From assembly GCF_025151535.1 (NCBI RefSeq), contig NZ_CP102288.1, forward strand, positions 3,252,001 through 3,316,000: a DNA stretch of 64,000 nt. Reading direction: 5' to 3'. Shown in pieces: positions 44,991 to 53,744 of the stretch. The position numbers and the translations under genes are program-made. Each line of letters opens with the position of its first letter. Positions within the stretch are counted from its first letter, which is position 1. The notes below the pieces were generated by a model, which saw only the letters and a program-made list of their open reading frames with translations, made no database searches and was not told the origin of the DNA. Source of the DNA: Segatella copri DSM 18205. Lineage in GTDB: Bacteria > Bacteroidota > Bacteroidia > Bacteroidales > Bacteroidaceae.

Positions 44991-45038
44991 GCTGCGGTAA
45001 TTATCAATTAAGTATCATCTAATAATAGGTAGATTATT

Positions 45039-47246
45039 ATGAAATTGAAAAATATTAATTTTGGTTTAGGCTTGGTAGCTCTCTTGGCTTTGTCATCATG
45101 TGCTGATGACAAGTTCTCGGAGTACAGAACTGATATGACCAAGAACTTGAAGGAATATCAGTATCTTAACAACTACGAGCCTTTGAAGAAATATGTCGAA
45201 GACATGAAGGCTTCTGGCAAGTGCAATCCCGACTTTAAGTTGGGTATTGCACTGGCTGCGCCCGACTTCAACAAACAGGAGCTTGTATATTGCTTGGCTG
45301 GTAGCAACTTCGAGGAGATGACAGCAGGCAACGCCATGAAGTATGCTTCTTGTGTAAAAGATGATGGAACCTTTGACTTTAATACTGTTAAGGATTTCGT
45401 TACAAATGCAAAGGATGCAGGTTTGACCATCTATGGTCATACGCTTGCTTGGCATTCTCAGCAGAACAAGACGTATCTTAGTAAACTTATTGCAGATAAG
45501 GAAATTCAGGTAGATCCTAGTCAGAAGGAAGAGAAGACAGATTATCAGCTTGATTGCTCTACACTGACAAAATATGATTGGTTTGATCCTTCTGCTTCTT
45601 CTGTAACTACAGAGTGGAACAAAGATGGTGCTGTGGTCATAACCAATCCGGAGCCGATTGAACCTTTCTATAAACTCCAATATTGGTTGGTCAATGGAAT
45701 CTCTTTGGATGAGGGAAAGGATTATAAACTGACCATAGAATGTAAGGCTGAAGGCGCATCTGATGCCAACATCCATTTTAAGTTAGGTGATTGGAATGTT
45801 GCTGAGCAACAATTCACGATTCCTGTAGGTAAAGGATATCAGAAAGTTGTTTTGTCTGTATCTCCAAAAATGGCAAATAATGGCATTATGTTCCAACATG
45901 GAGACTTTGCTGGTAAGATTTATTGGAAGTCTATCACAATTTCACACATGGAAACTCCTGTTATGGAAATCCCTTCAACTGTGGCTAAGCTTGATTTTGA
46001 AGGAGAGGAGTCTCTAGGTGGTTGGGGTATGGATCATACTCCTGAGAATGTGAATGGAGTTTGCCAAGTTGGTAATGATGCAGCTAAAAGCGCAGACTGG
46101 AATGCTCAGGTTAATTTTGAGCCTGGATTTATATTCGAAAATGGTACAACTTATCATTTGAAGATGAAAATCAAAGGTTCTGTAGCTGGTCAATTTGGTG
46201 CTCTATTTCAGAATCCTGACGGTTATAAGCCTTGCGGTAATTTCCAGAACATTTCTGTTACTAAGGATTGGAAGGAAGTGGATGTCACAGCTAAGTGTAA
46301 TGGTGATGGTGCTTCTCGCTTGCTCTTAAATATCGGATTGTATGCCGGTACACTCTATATTGATGACTTTGAGGTTTATATCACGAAGTCTGCTAATTCC
46401 ATTCCTCTTACGGATGAAGAGAAGAAATCTCTTCTTACTGATGCAATGGGCAAGTGGATTGATGGTATGATGGAGGCTACTGATGGTTATGTTACATCAT
46501 GGGATGTTGTGAACGAGGCCCTTTCTGGTGACGATAAAGATGGTGATGGCAAGTACGACTTGCAGCATGCTGCTACAGCTTCTGCTGACGACAAGAAGAA
46601 CTGCTTCTACTGGCAGGATTACCTGGGTGACATTGATTATGTTCGCACTGCTGTAGCTGCAGCTCGCAAGAGTTTTGCCGCCCATAATGGTGACCCTGAC
46701 AAATTGAAACTCTTCATCAATGATTATAACTTGGAGAGCGATTGGGACGAAAATGCCAAGCTGGAGAGTTTGAAGAAGTGGATCGATGATTGGGAGGCTG
46801 ATGGTGTTACCAAGATTGATGGTATCGCATCTCAGATGCATATCACTTGCTATGCTGATCCTAACACTCAGAAAAGTAAGAAAGATCATATCGTCAAGAT
46901 GTTGGAGTTGATGGCTGAAAGTGGCAAGCTTTGCAAGATTTCTGAACTTGATATGGGTTATGTTGATGCCGCTGGCAATAAATTAACTTATGATCAGATG
47001 ACTGAGGAACAACACAAGGAAATGCGTGACCTCTACACCTTCGTTCTCCAGAAGTACTTCGAGATTATCCCTATTGATCAGCAGTATGGTATCACTCAGT
47101 GGTGTGCTACAGATTCTCCTAAGGATTCAGGTTGGCGTCCTGGTGAGCCTACTGGTCTCTGGGATCTCAACTATCTTCGCAAGCATACCTATGCAGGTTT
47201 CGCTGCAGGTCTTGGTGCTCCAGAATATTGGAACGATGCCAAGTAA
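45039..47246 (+). CDS. xyn10A: GH10 endo-xylanase with two CBMs inserted in the catalytic domain
   Basis: A 735-aa lipoprotein (lipobox LALSSCADDK, Cys ~22), so probably displayed at the cell surface. The GH10 barrel begins before residue ~150 (FKLGIALAAPDF, IYGHTLAWHSQQN), is interrupted by two CBM4/9-like beta-sandwiches (~165-310 with YKLTIECKAEGASDANIHFK, and ~320-450 with NGTTYHLKMKIKGSVAG and GTLYIDDFEVYI), and resumes with TSWDVVNEALSG (acid/base Glu ~491) and CKISELDMGY (nucleophile Glu ~635). This split layout is known from Prevotella and Bacteroides xylanases. It makes the first cuts in xylan outside the cell. It ends the xusA operon; a terminator follows. Confidence 0.93.
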   Translation: MKLKNINFGLGLVALLALSSCADDKFSEYRTDMTKNLKEYQYLNNYEPLKKYVEDMKASGKCNPDFKLGIALAAPDFNKQELVYCLAGSNFEEMTAGNAMKYASCVKDDGTFDFNTVKDFVTNAKDAGLTIYGHTLAWHSQQNKTYLSKLIADKEIQVDPSQKEEKTDYQLDCSTLTKYDWFDPSASSVTTEWNKDGAVVITNPEPIEPFYKLQYWLVNGISLDEGKDYKLTIECKAEGASDANIHFKLGDWNVAEQQFTIPVGKGYQKVVLSVSPKMANNGIMFQHGDFAGKIYWKSITISHMETPVMEIPSTVAKLDFEGEESLGGWGMDHTPENVNGVCQVGNDAAKSADWNAQVNFEPGFIFENGTTYHLKMKIKGSVAGQFGALFQNPDGYKPCGNFQNISVTKDWKEVDVTAKCNGDGASRLLLNIGLYAGTLYIDDFEVYITKSANSIPLTDEEKKSLLTDAMGKWIDGMMEATDGYVTSWDVVNEALSGDDKDGDGKYDLQHAATASADDKKNCFYWQDYLGDIDYVRTAVAAARKSFAAHNGDPDKLKLFINDYNLESDWDENAKLESLKKWIDDWEADGVTKIDGIASQMHITCYADPNTQKSKKDHIVKMLELMAESGKLCKISELDMGYVDAAGNKLTYDQMTEEQHKEMRDLYTFVLQKYFEIIPIDQQYGITQWCATDSPKDSGWRPGEPTGLWDLNYLRKHTYAGFAAGLGAPEYWNDAK

Positions 47247-47313
47247 ATACTCTAAAAGACATTAGTTTTAGGTTTATCATACAAAGATTAACCGAAAAAA
47301 GATGTTAGTCGTT

Positions 47314-47351
47314 AAGGTTGGCTGTGTTGTGATGACACGGTCAACCTTTTT
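47314..47351 (+). terminator. Intrinsic terminator of the xusA-xyn10A operon
   Basis: AAGGTTG pairs with CAACCTT, with an inner GTGT/ACAC stem, followed by a TTTTTG run, 67 bp after the GH10 stop. Confidence 0.75.
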
Positions 47352-47401
47352 GCGTTTTCGTGCCAAAATCTTTCATTTGGCTGCATAATTTCAATCCAGA
47401 T

Positions 47402-47454
47402 AAAGTATTTGTTACATGATGCAAAGGGTGTTTCAGGGGAAAGATGTATCTTTG
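47402..47454 (+). promoter_or_regulatory. HTCS-type promoter of the heme-motif lipoprotein gene
   Basis: AAAGTATTTGTTAC, ATGATG, CAAAG, 20 nt, TATCTTTG. The half-site is identical to those at 27879-27892, 50438 and 59740. The -7 box ends only 5 bp before the ATG, so the leader would be extremely short or the gene may be initiated further downstream. Confidence 0.68.
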
Positions 47455-47459
47455 TATCC

Positions 47460-48920
47460 ATGAAAAAGATATATTATTTGCTGATGGGCTGCCTGCTGCT
47501 GGCGGGTTGCTCGCAAAAGCCACATGACATAACGATGGTGAGCCAGTTGCCTGCCATCTATCCCGACTACGTGGGCGTTACTGTGCCCGCCAATATCGCT
47601 CCGCTCAACTTCTGCATGGAAGATGAGGGATATACGGCTATGTCGGTACAGATAAAGGGATCCAGGAAGGGAGCGATGGAGACATCGGGAGAGGATGCGG
47701 AGTTTGACATCGAACAATGGCATCAACTGCTACGTGATAATCGAGGCGGAAAACTGACCATTATTGTTGTCGCCAAGAAGGACGGACAGTGGAGACAATT
47801 CAAGCCTTTTGACATCTTCGTGGATAAGCAGAGGATGAAGGAGTGGGGCGTCACTTATCGCATGGTGGCTCCTGGCTATGAGCTCTATGGTATGCAGGGA
47901 CTCTTCCAGCGTTGCCTCTCCAACTTTGATGAGTTTGCCATCTATCGCACCACCGAGGTGCCGGGCAGTTGTGTGAATTGTCATACCGCCAATGCCACCA
48001 ATCCCGATGAGTTTACGCTGCATATCCGTGGCGAGAAGGGTGCTACCCTGATTCGCCATCAGGGCAAGGACGACTGGATGAAGTCGAAGAATCTGGAGGT
48101 GGGTGGTCCGATGGTGTTCCCTTGTTGGCATCCATCGGGCAGGTTTATCGCCTTCAGCACCAATGATACGCAGCAGTATTTTCATTCTCAGGCTAAGAAG
48201 CGCATCGAGTATTTCGATATGAGCTCTGACATCTTCATCTACAATCCCGAGACGCATGAGGCGATGGTGGATGCTCGCTTTGCCACCAAGGAGAATCTGG
48301 AGAACTGCCCTGTGTTTTCGCCAGACGGTAAGTGGCTCTATTATATCACCGCGCCTTTCAGAGATCCGAAGCAGCATTTCCGTGAGAGCCGATATAGCCT
48401 CTGCCGTGTGGGCTTCGATGCCAAGACGGGCAAGCTGAGCGAAATGGTGGATACGCTCATCAGTGCAGTGGCTTTGGGCAAGAGCATCACTTGGCCTCGT
48501 CCGTCATACGATGGCAGATATCTGATGTTTACCACGCTGGATTATGGCTACTTCTCTATCTGGCATCCGGAGGCTGACCTATGGCTGCTAGATTTGAAGA
48601 CTGGCAAGGCTTATGCCCTGGACGCTGCCAACAGTGATGACTCTGACAGTTTCCACAACTGGAGCAAGAGTGGCGGATGGTATCTCTTTACCAGTAGGCG
48701 AGAGGACGGCCTGTATACTCGCATCTATCTGGCTAGCGTGGACAGGCAGGGCCATTCTACCAAGCCTTTCCTCCTTCCGCAACGCCGACCTAGGGAGGAC
48801 AATCTGCGCCGCATGTATTCATATAATACGCCCGACTTCACGCTGCGCAAGGTGGAGATAGAGGATATGCCTGGGCATATCAACAATCCTAAACGCATGG
48901 AATGGCGGGCGGCTAAGTGA
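47460..48920 (+). CDS. TolB-like propeller lipoprotein with a CxxCH heme motif
   Basis: A 486-aa lipoprotein (LLMGCLLLAGCSQKP, lipid Cys ~18). The middle has SCVNCHTANA (~170-175), a c-type heme attachment motif, and the C-terminal two thirds are WD40-like/PD40 blades (FPCWHPSGRFIAFSTND, CPVFSPDGKWLYYITAP, WPRPSYDGRYLMFTTLD, NWSKSGGWYLFTSRRED). Similar Bacteroidales proteins are annotated TolB-like or cytochrome c-like; no role is known. Its promoter has the same half-site as the xylan genes, so it is probably co-induced with them. It is followed by a DUF6057 membrane protein gene 27 bp downstream. Heme binding is inferred from the motif only; an axial ligand other than His 175 is not identified. 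Confidence 0.8.
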   Translation: MKKIYYLLMGCLLLAGCSQKPHDITMVSQLPAIYPDYVGVTVPANIAPLNFCMEDEGYTAMSVQIKGSRKGAMETSGEDAEFDIEQWHQLLRDNRGGKLTIIVVAKKDGQWRQFKPFDIFVDKQRMKEWGVTYRMVAPGYELYGMQGLFQRCLSNFDEFAIYRTTEVPGSCVNCHTANATNPDEFTLHIRGEKGATLIRHQGKDDWMKSKNLEVGGPMVFPCWHPSGRFIAFSTNDTQQYFHSQAKKRIEYFDMSSDIFIYNPETHEAMVDARFATKENLENCPVFSPDGKWLYYITAPFRDPKQHFRESRYSLCRVGFDAKTGKLSEMVDTLISAVALGKSITWPRPSYDGRYLMFTTLDYGYFSIWHPEADLWLLDLKTGKAYALDAANSDDSDSFHNWSKSGGWYLFTSRREDGLYTRIYLASVDRQGHSTKPFLLPQRRPREDNLRRMYSYNTPDFTLRKVEIEDMPGHINNPKRMEWRAAK

Positions 48921-48947
48921 TGCTATATATAACAAGGTATAAGGAAA

Positions 48948-50207
48948 ATGAAAGATACGAAGAATAATGATAGAAGCCGATGGATGATGGCGGTTGGCTT
49001 CATGGCTGCCCTGTACATCTTCTGGCGATATGCCTATCCCTGCGAATTGGCTTATCATGAGCAGATGCAGCTCTTCTTATGGAATGGGGATTATCTGATG
49101 GATAGACTGACAGAACCAGGTGGCGTGGCTCGCTATCTGGCTGAGATGCTGGTGCAGTGCTATAACAATCTGCCGCTGGGCGCCTTGCTCCTAGCGCTAC
49201 TCATGGGCGGCTTGCAACGGATCACCTGGCTCTTGATGAGAAGGATGGGCTGTAAGGACGGTATGAGATGTTATCTCCTGTCGTTTCTGCCGCCTATTGT
49301 GATGTGGGCGATCATGGGCGATAAGGATGTGATGACTACTGTGCCTATGGCTTTGCTGCTTACTGAGGCTATGTTGCTGCTGATGCCTAGTAACATCTTC
49401 TCGGCTTGGAGACCTGCCATTATTTATCTGCTGCTATTGCTCACTTTGGGCTATTGGCTAGTGGGACCGATGGCGATATGGGCAGCAATGTGCTTGGTGG
49501 CTTATGCCTTGTGCAGGCAGAAGGATAAGCAGAACTGGGCGATGGGCTTGGTGGCTGTGCTGGTGGTAGGCTTGTTTGTGCAGTTGGATAGTGCCAGAAT
49601 GCTGCCTTATCCCAAGGCTCGTGTGTTTCGTGGCATTGATTATCTGCGCGATCCTACGGCGTTCTTCCCTCATGAGTGGTATACTTCTGATGTGTATGAG
49701 CAGATGGAGTATAGCATGTTGGTGCGCCGACAGGATTGGCATGCCATCTTGGACAAGGCAGCTAAGAAGGCTCCGATGGCTACGGCGAGCGAGGCGGCTG
49801 TGAAGTTGGCGCAATGGAAGACGGGGGCATTGAGTGATGAGGGGATGCGCCAGTTTATGGCTTCGTATGGCAAGCTGGATCACCCCATCAATATCTGCAT
49901 GAAGAGTGACCTCTTCTTCCATCTTGGTTTGGTGAATGCTTCTCGCCGATATGCCTTCGAGTTTAAGCAGCTCATTGCCAATGGCAATCAGAGTGGCAGA
50001 ATGCTGAAGCGTCTTGCCGAGACCGAACTGGTGAGTGGCCATGAGCAGTTGGCGCGCAAGTATCTCTACATCTTGTATGATGCCACCTTCTATCGCCAAT
50101 GGGCGGAGGATGTGCTTCCTCTCACCCGCAGTGTCAAGCTTTTGGATGCTCATCCCCTCTATGGCCCGCTATCCCATAGCTTCCCAGAGAAGGACGTGAT
50201 GTATTAG
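48948..50207 (+). CDS. DUF6057-type integral membrane protein
   Basis: A 419-aa protein with about six to eight hydrophobic segments in the first ~215 residues (MAVGFMAALYIFWRYAYP, LPLGALLLALLMGGLQ, PAIIYLLLLLTLGYWLVGPM, MGLVAVLVVGLFVQL) and a soluble C-terminal ~200 residues rich in helices (TPR-like; YEQMEYSMLVRRQDWHAILD, ELVSGHEQLARKYLYILYD). This matches DUF6057 proteins of Bacteroidales. It is translated from the same message as the heme-motif lipoprotein, so the two probably work together. Function unknown; its presence in the candidate HTCS regulon is the only clue. Confidence 0.75.
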   Translation: MKDTKNNDRSRWMMAVGFMAALYIFWRYAYPCELAYHEQMQLFLWNGDYLMDRLTEPGGVARYLAEMLVQCYNNLPLGALLLALLMGGLQRITWLLMRRMGCKDGMRCYLLSFLPPIVMWAIMGDKDVMTTVPMALLLTEAMLLLMPSNIFSAWRPAIIYLLLLLTLGYWLVGPMAIWAAMCLVAYALCRQKDKQNWAMGLVAVLVVGLFVQLDSARMLPYPKARVFRGIDYLRDPTAFFPHEWYTSDVYEQMEYSMLVRRQDWHAILDKAAKKAPMATASEAAVKLAQWKTGALSDEGMRQFMASYGKLDHPINICMKSDLFFHLGLVNASRRYAFEFKQLIANGNQSGRMLKRLAETELVSGHEQLARKYLYILYDATFYRQWAEDVLPLTRSVKLLDAHPLYGPLSHSFPEKDVMY

Positions 50208-50250
50208 GCTCATCTGTATATTTTTCCTCTGATATTTTTCCTCTGACCAA

Positions 50251-50341
50251 ACATTTGGGGAATCTGGAATATTTTGGGTAAAAACATTTGGGGAATCTGG
50301 AACATTTTGGGCAAAAACATTTGGGGAATCTGGAATATTTG
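50251..50341. repeat. Three-copy 33-bp tandem repeat
   Basis: Units beginning ACATTTGGGGAATCTGGAAT start at 50251, 50284 and 50317, an exact 33-bp period with two or three differences; the last unit is incomplete. It lies between the DUF6057 gene and the next HTCS-type promoter. The rest of the 352-base gap 50208-50559 holds only that promoter and the leader. Confidence 0.8.
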
Positions 50342-50437
50342 TTTATTTGACTTTTCCTGATTTCCTCTTCAAATAGGTTTGATGGGGTATCATTTTCGTT
50401 ATAATGTTGGCTATCAAACCTATTTGGTACTTCTTAC

Positions 50438-50490
50438 AAAGTATTTGTTACTCCCCGCAAAGTCTTTTTCAGCCTTTTCTGTTATTTTTG
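50438..50490 (+). promoter_or_regulatory. HTCS-type promoter of the 50,560 gene and CE1 operon
   Basis: AAAGTATTTGTTAC, TCCCCG, CAAAG, 20 nt, TATTTTTG. The second half-site AAAGTCTTTTTCAG (10 of 14) starts exactly 21 bp after the first. The leader would be about 65 nt. Confidence 0.7.
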
Positions 50491-50559
50491 CAAGCGGAAA
50501 TGAGAAACATTTCAATTTTATAACTGGATTTATTAACTTAATAACAAATTGTAAAGCTT

Positions 50560-51498
50560 ATGAAAAAGTTATTTACTTTGATTGTAGCAGCTTTCATGGC
50601 TGTAAGTGTGAATGCTCAGACAGAGACTCCTCTTGTTTTGGGTGGTGGCTGGAATGCAGGTTTTGCCTACGATGCTGATGTTTATGATTTCACTATCTCC
50701 AAGATGTATGGAGCAGCAGAGTTTGCTTGCAATGTCAACTCTGCAGATTATCCTAAGTATATCCTCGAGTTCGAAGATCCGCTTCCTGCCAACTGCCAAG
50801 TAAACTATACTTGGAAGGCTTCTGCTGATGCAGAAGGTGAGGCTACTCCTGCTTATGGTCGTGCTGTGGGCGATGGAACTACCAAGAAGTATGAATTGGT
50901 ATTCGACCCGGAGCATCCTTACATCGTGGGTGTAAGCGTACAGCATACCGATGATGAAGAGGTGAACCTGAAGGTGAAGAAGCTGACTCTGGTGGGTGCC
51001 GACAATTCTGAAAAGCAGGTCTATGCCTCCTTCACCGATTGGGCTGGTACTGATAACACAGTTGCTAATAAGTATAAGGGTATAGTTTCTTTCGATAAAC
51101 TGTGGCAGCAGCTTGCTATCAATGGCTTGGCTGGCAAGAGTAATGTTACAGTCAAGGTGAAATTGGCTGAGCCAACCCCAAATGTTCAGATGTGTGTAGA
51201 TTACGAGGATAAGACATCTGAGTGGCCTTCATTCGGAGGCAGCGATGAGGTTACTTTCACCACCAAGGAAGGTGCTGTCATCAAGAACGTGGGTATCCAG
51301 TATACCGACCAAGAAAATAATCCAGCAAAGGTTTCTGTGCTCGGTGCCTGGTTGGTTGATACACCTACCGGCATTTCTAAGGTAGAGAATCTGAAGGTTG
51401 CTCAGGATGGCAAGTGCTTCAACCTCGCTGGTCAGCAGGTAGGTAAGAACTATAAGGGCGTTGTCATCAAGAATGGTAAAAAGATGGTTATCAAGTAA
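50560..51498 (+). CDS. Unknown secreted protein, possible carbohydrate-binding
   Basis: A 312-aa exported protein (MKKLFTLIVAAFMAVSVNAQ). Two beta-rich domains are suggested: ~25-140 (YDFTISKMYGAAEFACN, NCQVNYTWKASADAEGE) and ~145-265 (VKVKLAEPTPNVQMC). The C-terminus (CFNLAGQQVGKNYKGVVIKN, then GKKMVIK) is the sorting-tail pattern shared with the CE1 protein next door, suggesting export through a type IX-like route and surface display. No family recognised. It is transcribed with the CE1 gene from a promoter carrying two HTCS-like half-sites, so a role in xylan or acylated oligosaccharide binding is plausible but inferred. Confidence 0.75.
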   Translation: MKKLFTLIVAAFMAVSVNAQTETPLVLGGGWNAGFAYDADVYDFTISKMYGAAEFACNVNSADYPKYILEFEDPLPANCQVNYTWKASADAEGEATPAYGRAVGDGTTKKYELVFDPEHPYIVGVSVQHTDDEEVNLKVKKLTLVGADNSEKQVYASFTDWAGTDNTVANKYKGIVSFDKLWQQLAINGLAGKSNVTVKVKLAEPTPNVQMCVDYEDKTSEWPSFGGSDEVTFTTKEGAVIKNVGIQYTDQENNPAKVSVLGAWLVDTPTGISKVENLKVAQDGKCFNLAGQQVGKNYKGVVIKNGKKMVIK

Positions 51499-51501
51499 TA
51501 G

Positions 51502-52959
51502 ATGAGACGTTTTACAATGCTCGCATCTCTCCTCATGGTTCTGTGTCTACAAATGGCGGCACAGACCTGGGAAGATGTAAAAGTGGGGACTTCTACTCGC
51601 AAGACCCTCACTTATGTACCAAAGAATGTAGAGAAATCACCGGCTCTGGTGATTTCTCTGCATGGTATGAACCAGGACCCTGAGTATCAGCAGAATCAGA
51701 CGCAATGGAATGCGCTGGCTGATACCGAGGGTTTTATTGTTACTTATCCGCTGGGTAATAACAGAATGTGGGACACTCACGGTACTTCTGATGTGGAGTT
51801 TGTGGATGCTGTCATCCAAGAAATGATAAACCAGCACCATGTGGACAAGAACCGCATCTATCTCTCGGGTTTCTCTATGGGTAGCTGGCTGGGTTATCAT
51901 TGCCTGGAAACGCTTGGCTATCAGATTGCCGCCTTCGGACCTGTGAGCGGTGTGGATATCGGTAAGCAGCCTAGAGCTAACCGCATGGTGCCTATCATGC
52001 ATATTCACGGAACCGCTGATGATGTGTTCAAATATACGGGCGATCCTAATCACATGGCTGGCGGTTATCCTAGCATTGAGGAATATGTAAAGAAGTGGGC
52101 TGCCTACGAAGGTTGCGATGCAAGCAATCCGCAGGTAATCCGTCCTTATCCTGCCGGCAGCACAGGTCCCAAAGCTACACGTACTATATATAATAATGTG
52201 AACGAAGGAGTAGAGGTGAACCTGATTGCCATCGATGGCAAGGGACATTGGCATTCTAATGAACCTAACGGGGTAAATTCTACCCAGGAACTGTGGAACT
52301 TCTTCAAGCGTCATCAGTTGAACCAGTCTTCGGTGCCTGTGGAAAAGCGCAACTATTTCATCCGTTACGAGAGTACTGTGGGCAAGAACCTCTGGGACAG
52401 TCAGGCTGTCTACACCTTGCCAAAGGCTTTGGAGAAGGATGCCAAGTATACGCTGACCATGAAGATGAGAACTTCAGCAGATTGCGCTGAATTGGGATTC
52501 TGGCCTATCTGGAATGCAAGTGCCAACAGGAACCAGTGGGGTGGAAGCGCTGATGTGCAGTATCTGGCAGCCTATCATGTAGAGGCTGGCGACTGGAAGA
52601 CGCTGACCTGGGATTTCACAGCCAACTTCACCTTGGATACCTTCCAGTTTGTATTTGGCACATACGGTGGTACACTCGATATTGACGATATGGTGTTGGT
52701 GAAGGAAGGAACATCAGAGAATCTGATAGCTAACGCCGATTTCTCAGCCCGCAATATTAAGGGCTGGAGCGCCAACCCGAATGGTCCAAACTATTCTCTT
52801 GCCAGCGAAGCCTATGCTTCAACAGGCATCGAGAAGCCAGCTGTGGCAACCATGATGAAATCTGCGGATAAGGCATACTACACTCTTCAAGGTGTGAAGG
52901 TTATTCGTCCTACCAAGGGTATTTATATTCATGGTAGTAAGAAAATCGTGATTAAATAA
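51502..52959 (+). CDS. CE1 family esterase (acetyl-xylan/feruloyl) with C-terminal CBM
   Basis: A 485-aa exported esterase. The alpha/beta-hydrolase domain (~25-275) has the oxyanion region VISLHGMNQDPEY, the nucleophile Ser in YLSGFSMGSWLGYH (~125) and the His in IDGKGHWHSN. This LpqC-like branch of CE1 removes acetyl or feruloyl groups from xylan. A second beta-sandwich (~290-430; RNYFIRYESTVGKNLWDSQA, GTLDIDDMVLVKEG) resembles a CBM4/9-type module. It ends in a sorting-tail-like segment (GVKVIRPTKGIYIHGSKKIV). It starts 3 bp after the preceding stop, so translation is coupled. A REP element with a RAYT gene begins 7 bp after its stop. Confidence 0.87.
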   Translation: MRRFTMLASLLMVLCLQMAAQTWEDVKVGTSTRKTLTYVPKNVEKSPALVISLHGMNQDPEYQQNQTQWNALADTEGFIVTYPLGNNRMWDTHGTSDVEFVDAVIQEMINQHHVDKNRIYLSGFSMGSWLGYHCLETLGYQIAAFGPVSGVDIGKQPRANRMVPIMHIHGTADDVFKYTGDPNHMAGGYPSIEEYVKKWAAYEGCDASNPQVIRPYPAGSTGPKATRTIYNNVNEGVEVNLIAIDGKGHWHSNEPNGVNSTQELWNFFKRHQLNQSSVPVEKRNYFIRYESTVGKNLWDSQAVYTLPKALEKDAKYTLTMKMRTSADCAELGFWPIWNASANRNQWGGSADVQYLAAYHVEAGDWKTLTWDFTANFTLDTFQFVFGTYGGTLDIDDMVLVKEGTSENLIANADFSARNIKGWSANPNGPNYSLASEAYASTGIEKPAVATMMKSADKAYYTLQGVKVIRPTKGIYIHGSKKIVIK

Positions 52960-52966
52960 CAAACAG

Positions 52967-53740
52967 AAGTTTCGCATGTGGTTCAAGTACGGGCTGAAGG
53001 CCCAAAAGCCCCAGAAGCAGCACGCCCTGAAAGGGCAGAAGCTCCTAGCCCAGGGCATCGCCCTGGGTATAATAGCAATCAGCAAGGCGCCCTGTAAGGG
53101 CAAAAGCCTTACAACACCAATCTTCCTTAATCCCGGAACACGAATTTTTCATTATATTCCACATTATATAATTCCAAGAATGCTCTATATTCCTCTGCAA
53201 ACGAATGCTTGCTGTGATGCTCTTTCTGATTGTCAATATATTGCAATGTTTTGTCCACAACGGATTGACTGATGGAATATGCGGCATAACCACCCTGCCA
53301 TGCGAAAAAATGATAATAACCCGGATCAAGGTCCTTTATCCATCTACTGCTGTTTCGCTTGATTTCCTCAACTATTTCGGAAATCGTGACATCTTTTGAT
53401 AATATGAACAATACATGAACATGATCGCCTATACCACCAGCCTTTATCTCGGTACATCCCGCTGTCTTTACAAGTTTGCCGATATAACAATGGAGTCGTT
53501 CCAAATCATTTTCACGGATTTGGGGGCTCGTTGATTTGATGTGGAAAATCAAATGGATGTAAATTTTTGATAAGGATTGCGCCATATTATTAAAGCTTTT
53601 GCCCTTACAGGGCGTTGGTTTGTATATCATAATACCCAGGGCGTTGCCCTGGGCTAGGAGCTTCTGCCCTTTCAGGGCGTGTGGGGACATGATGGTGTTC
53701 TGATGCCTGGGGCGTGTGGAGCTTACATGCGAAACTTGAG
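52967..53740. mobile_element. REP/RAYT element, copy 1
   Basis: The element starts AAGTTTCGCATG and ends CATGCGAAACTT, an inverted pair. The left arm (to ~53,110) and right arm (from ~53,590) carry palindromes GCCCTGAAAGGGC, GCCCAGGGCATCGCCCTGGG and GCCCTGTAAGGGC, in mirrored order. Between them is one transposase gene. The left edge lies 7 bp after the CE1 stop and the right edge 4 bp past the Rpn stop codon, as if it had inserted next to stop codons. Confidence 0.8.
53127..53585 (-). CDS. REP-associated tyrosine transposase (RAYT, Y1_Tnp), copy 1
   Basis: A 152-aa HUH-type single-strand DNA transposase of the IS200/IS605 Y1 family. The metal-binding HUH motif is GGIGDHVHVLF (His ~54 and ~56), and the catalytic Tyr is in QYIDNQKEHH (~116). 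The Y1 fold is typical in length. The reading frame is open upstream through the REP arm to 53690, but MAQSLSKIYIHLIFHIK is the family start, so ATG 53585 is chosen. It is flanked by the palindromic arms it presumably recognises. RAYTs act on REP sequences; whether this one still moves is unknown. Identical to copy 2 in protein sequence. Confidence 0.9.
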   Translation of the reverse strand: MAQSLSKIYIHLIFHIKSTSPQIRENDLERLHCYIGKLVKTAGCTEIKAGGIGDHVHVLFILSKDVTISEIVEEIKRNSSRWIKDLDPGYYHFFAWQGGYAAYSISQSVVDKTLQYIDNQKEHHSKHSFAEEYRAFLELYNVEYNEKFVFRD

Positions 53741-53744
53741 TTTT

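Noticed and set aside
53586..53690. N-terminal extension of the RAYT protein through the REP arm
   Set aside because: The extra residues translate palindromic REP sequence; the family start is MAQSLSK at 53585.
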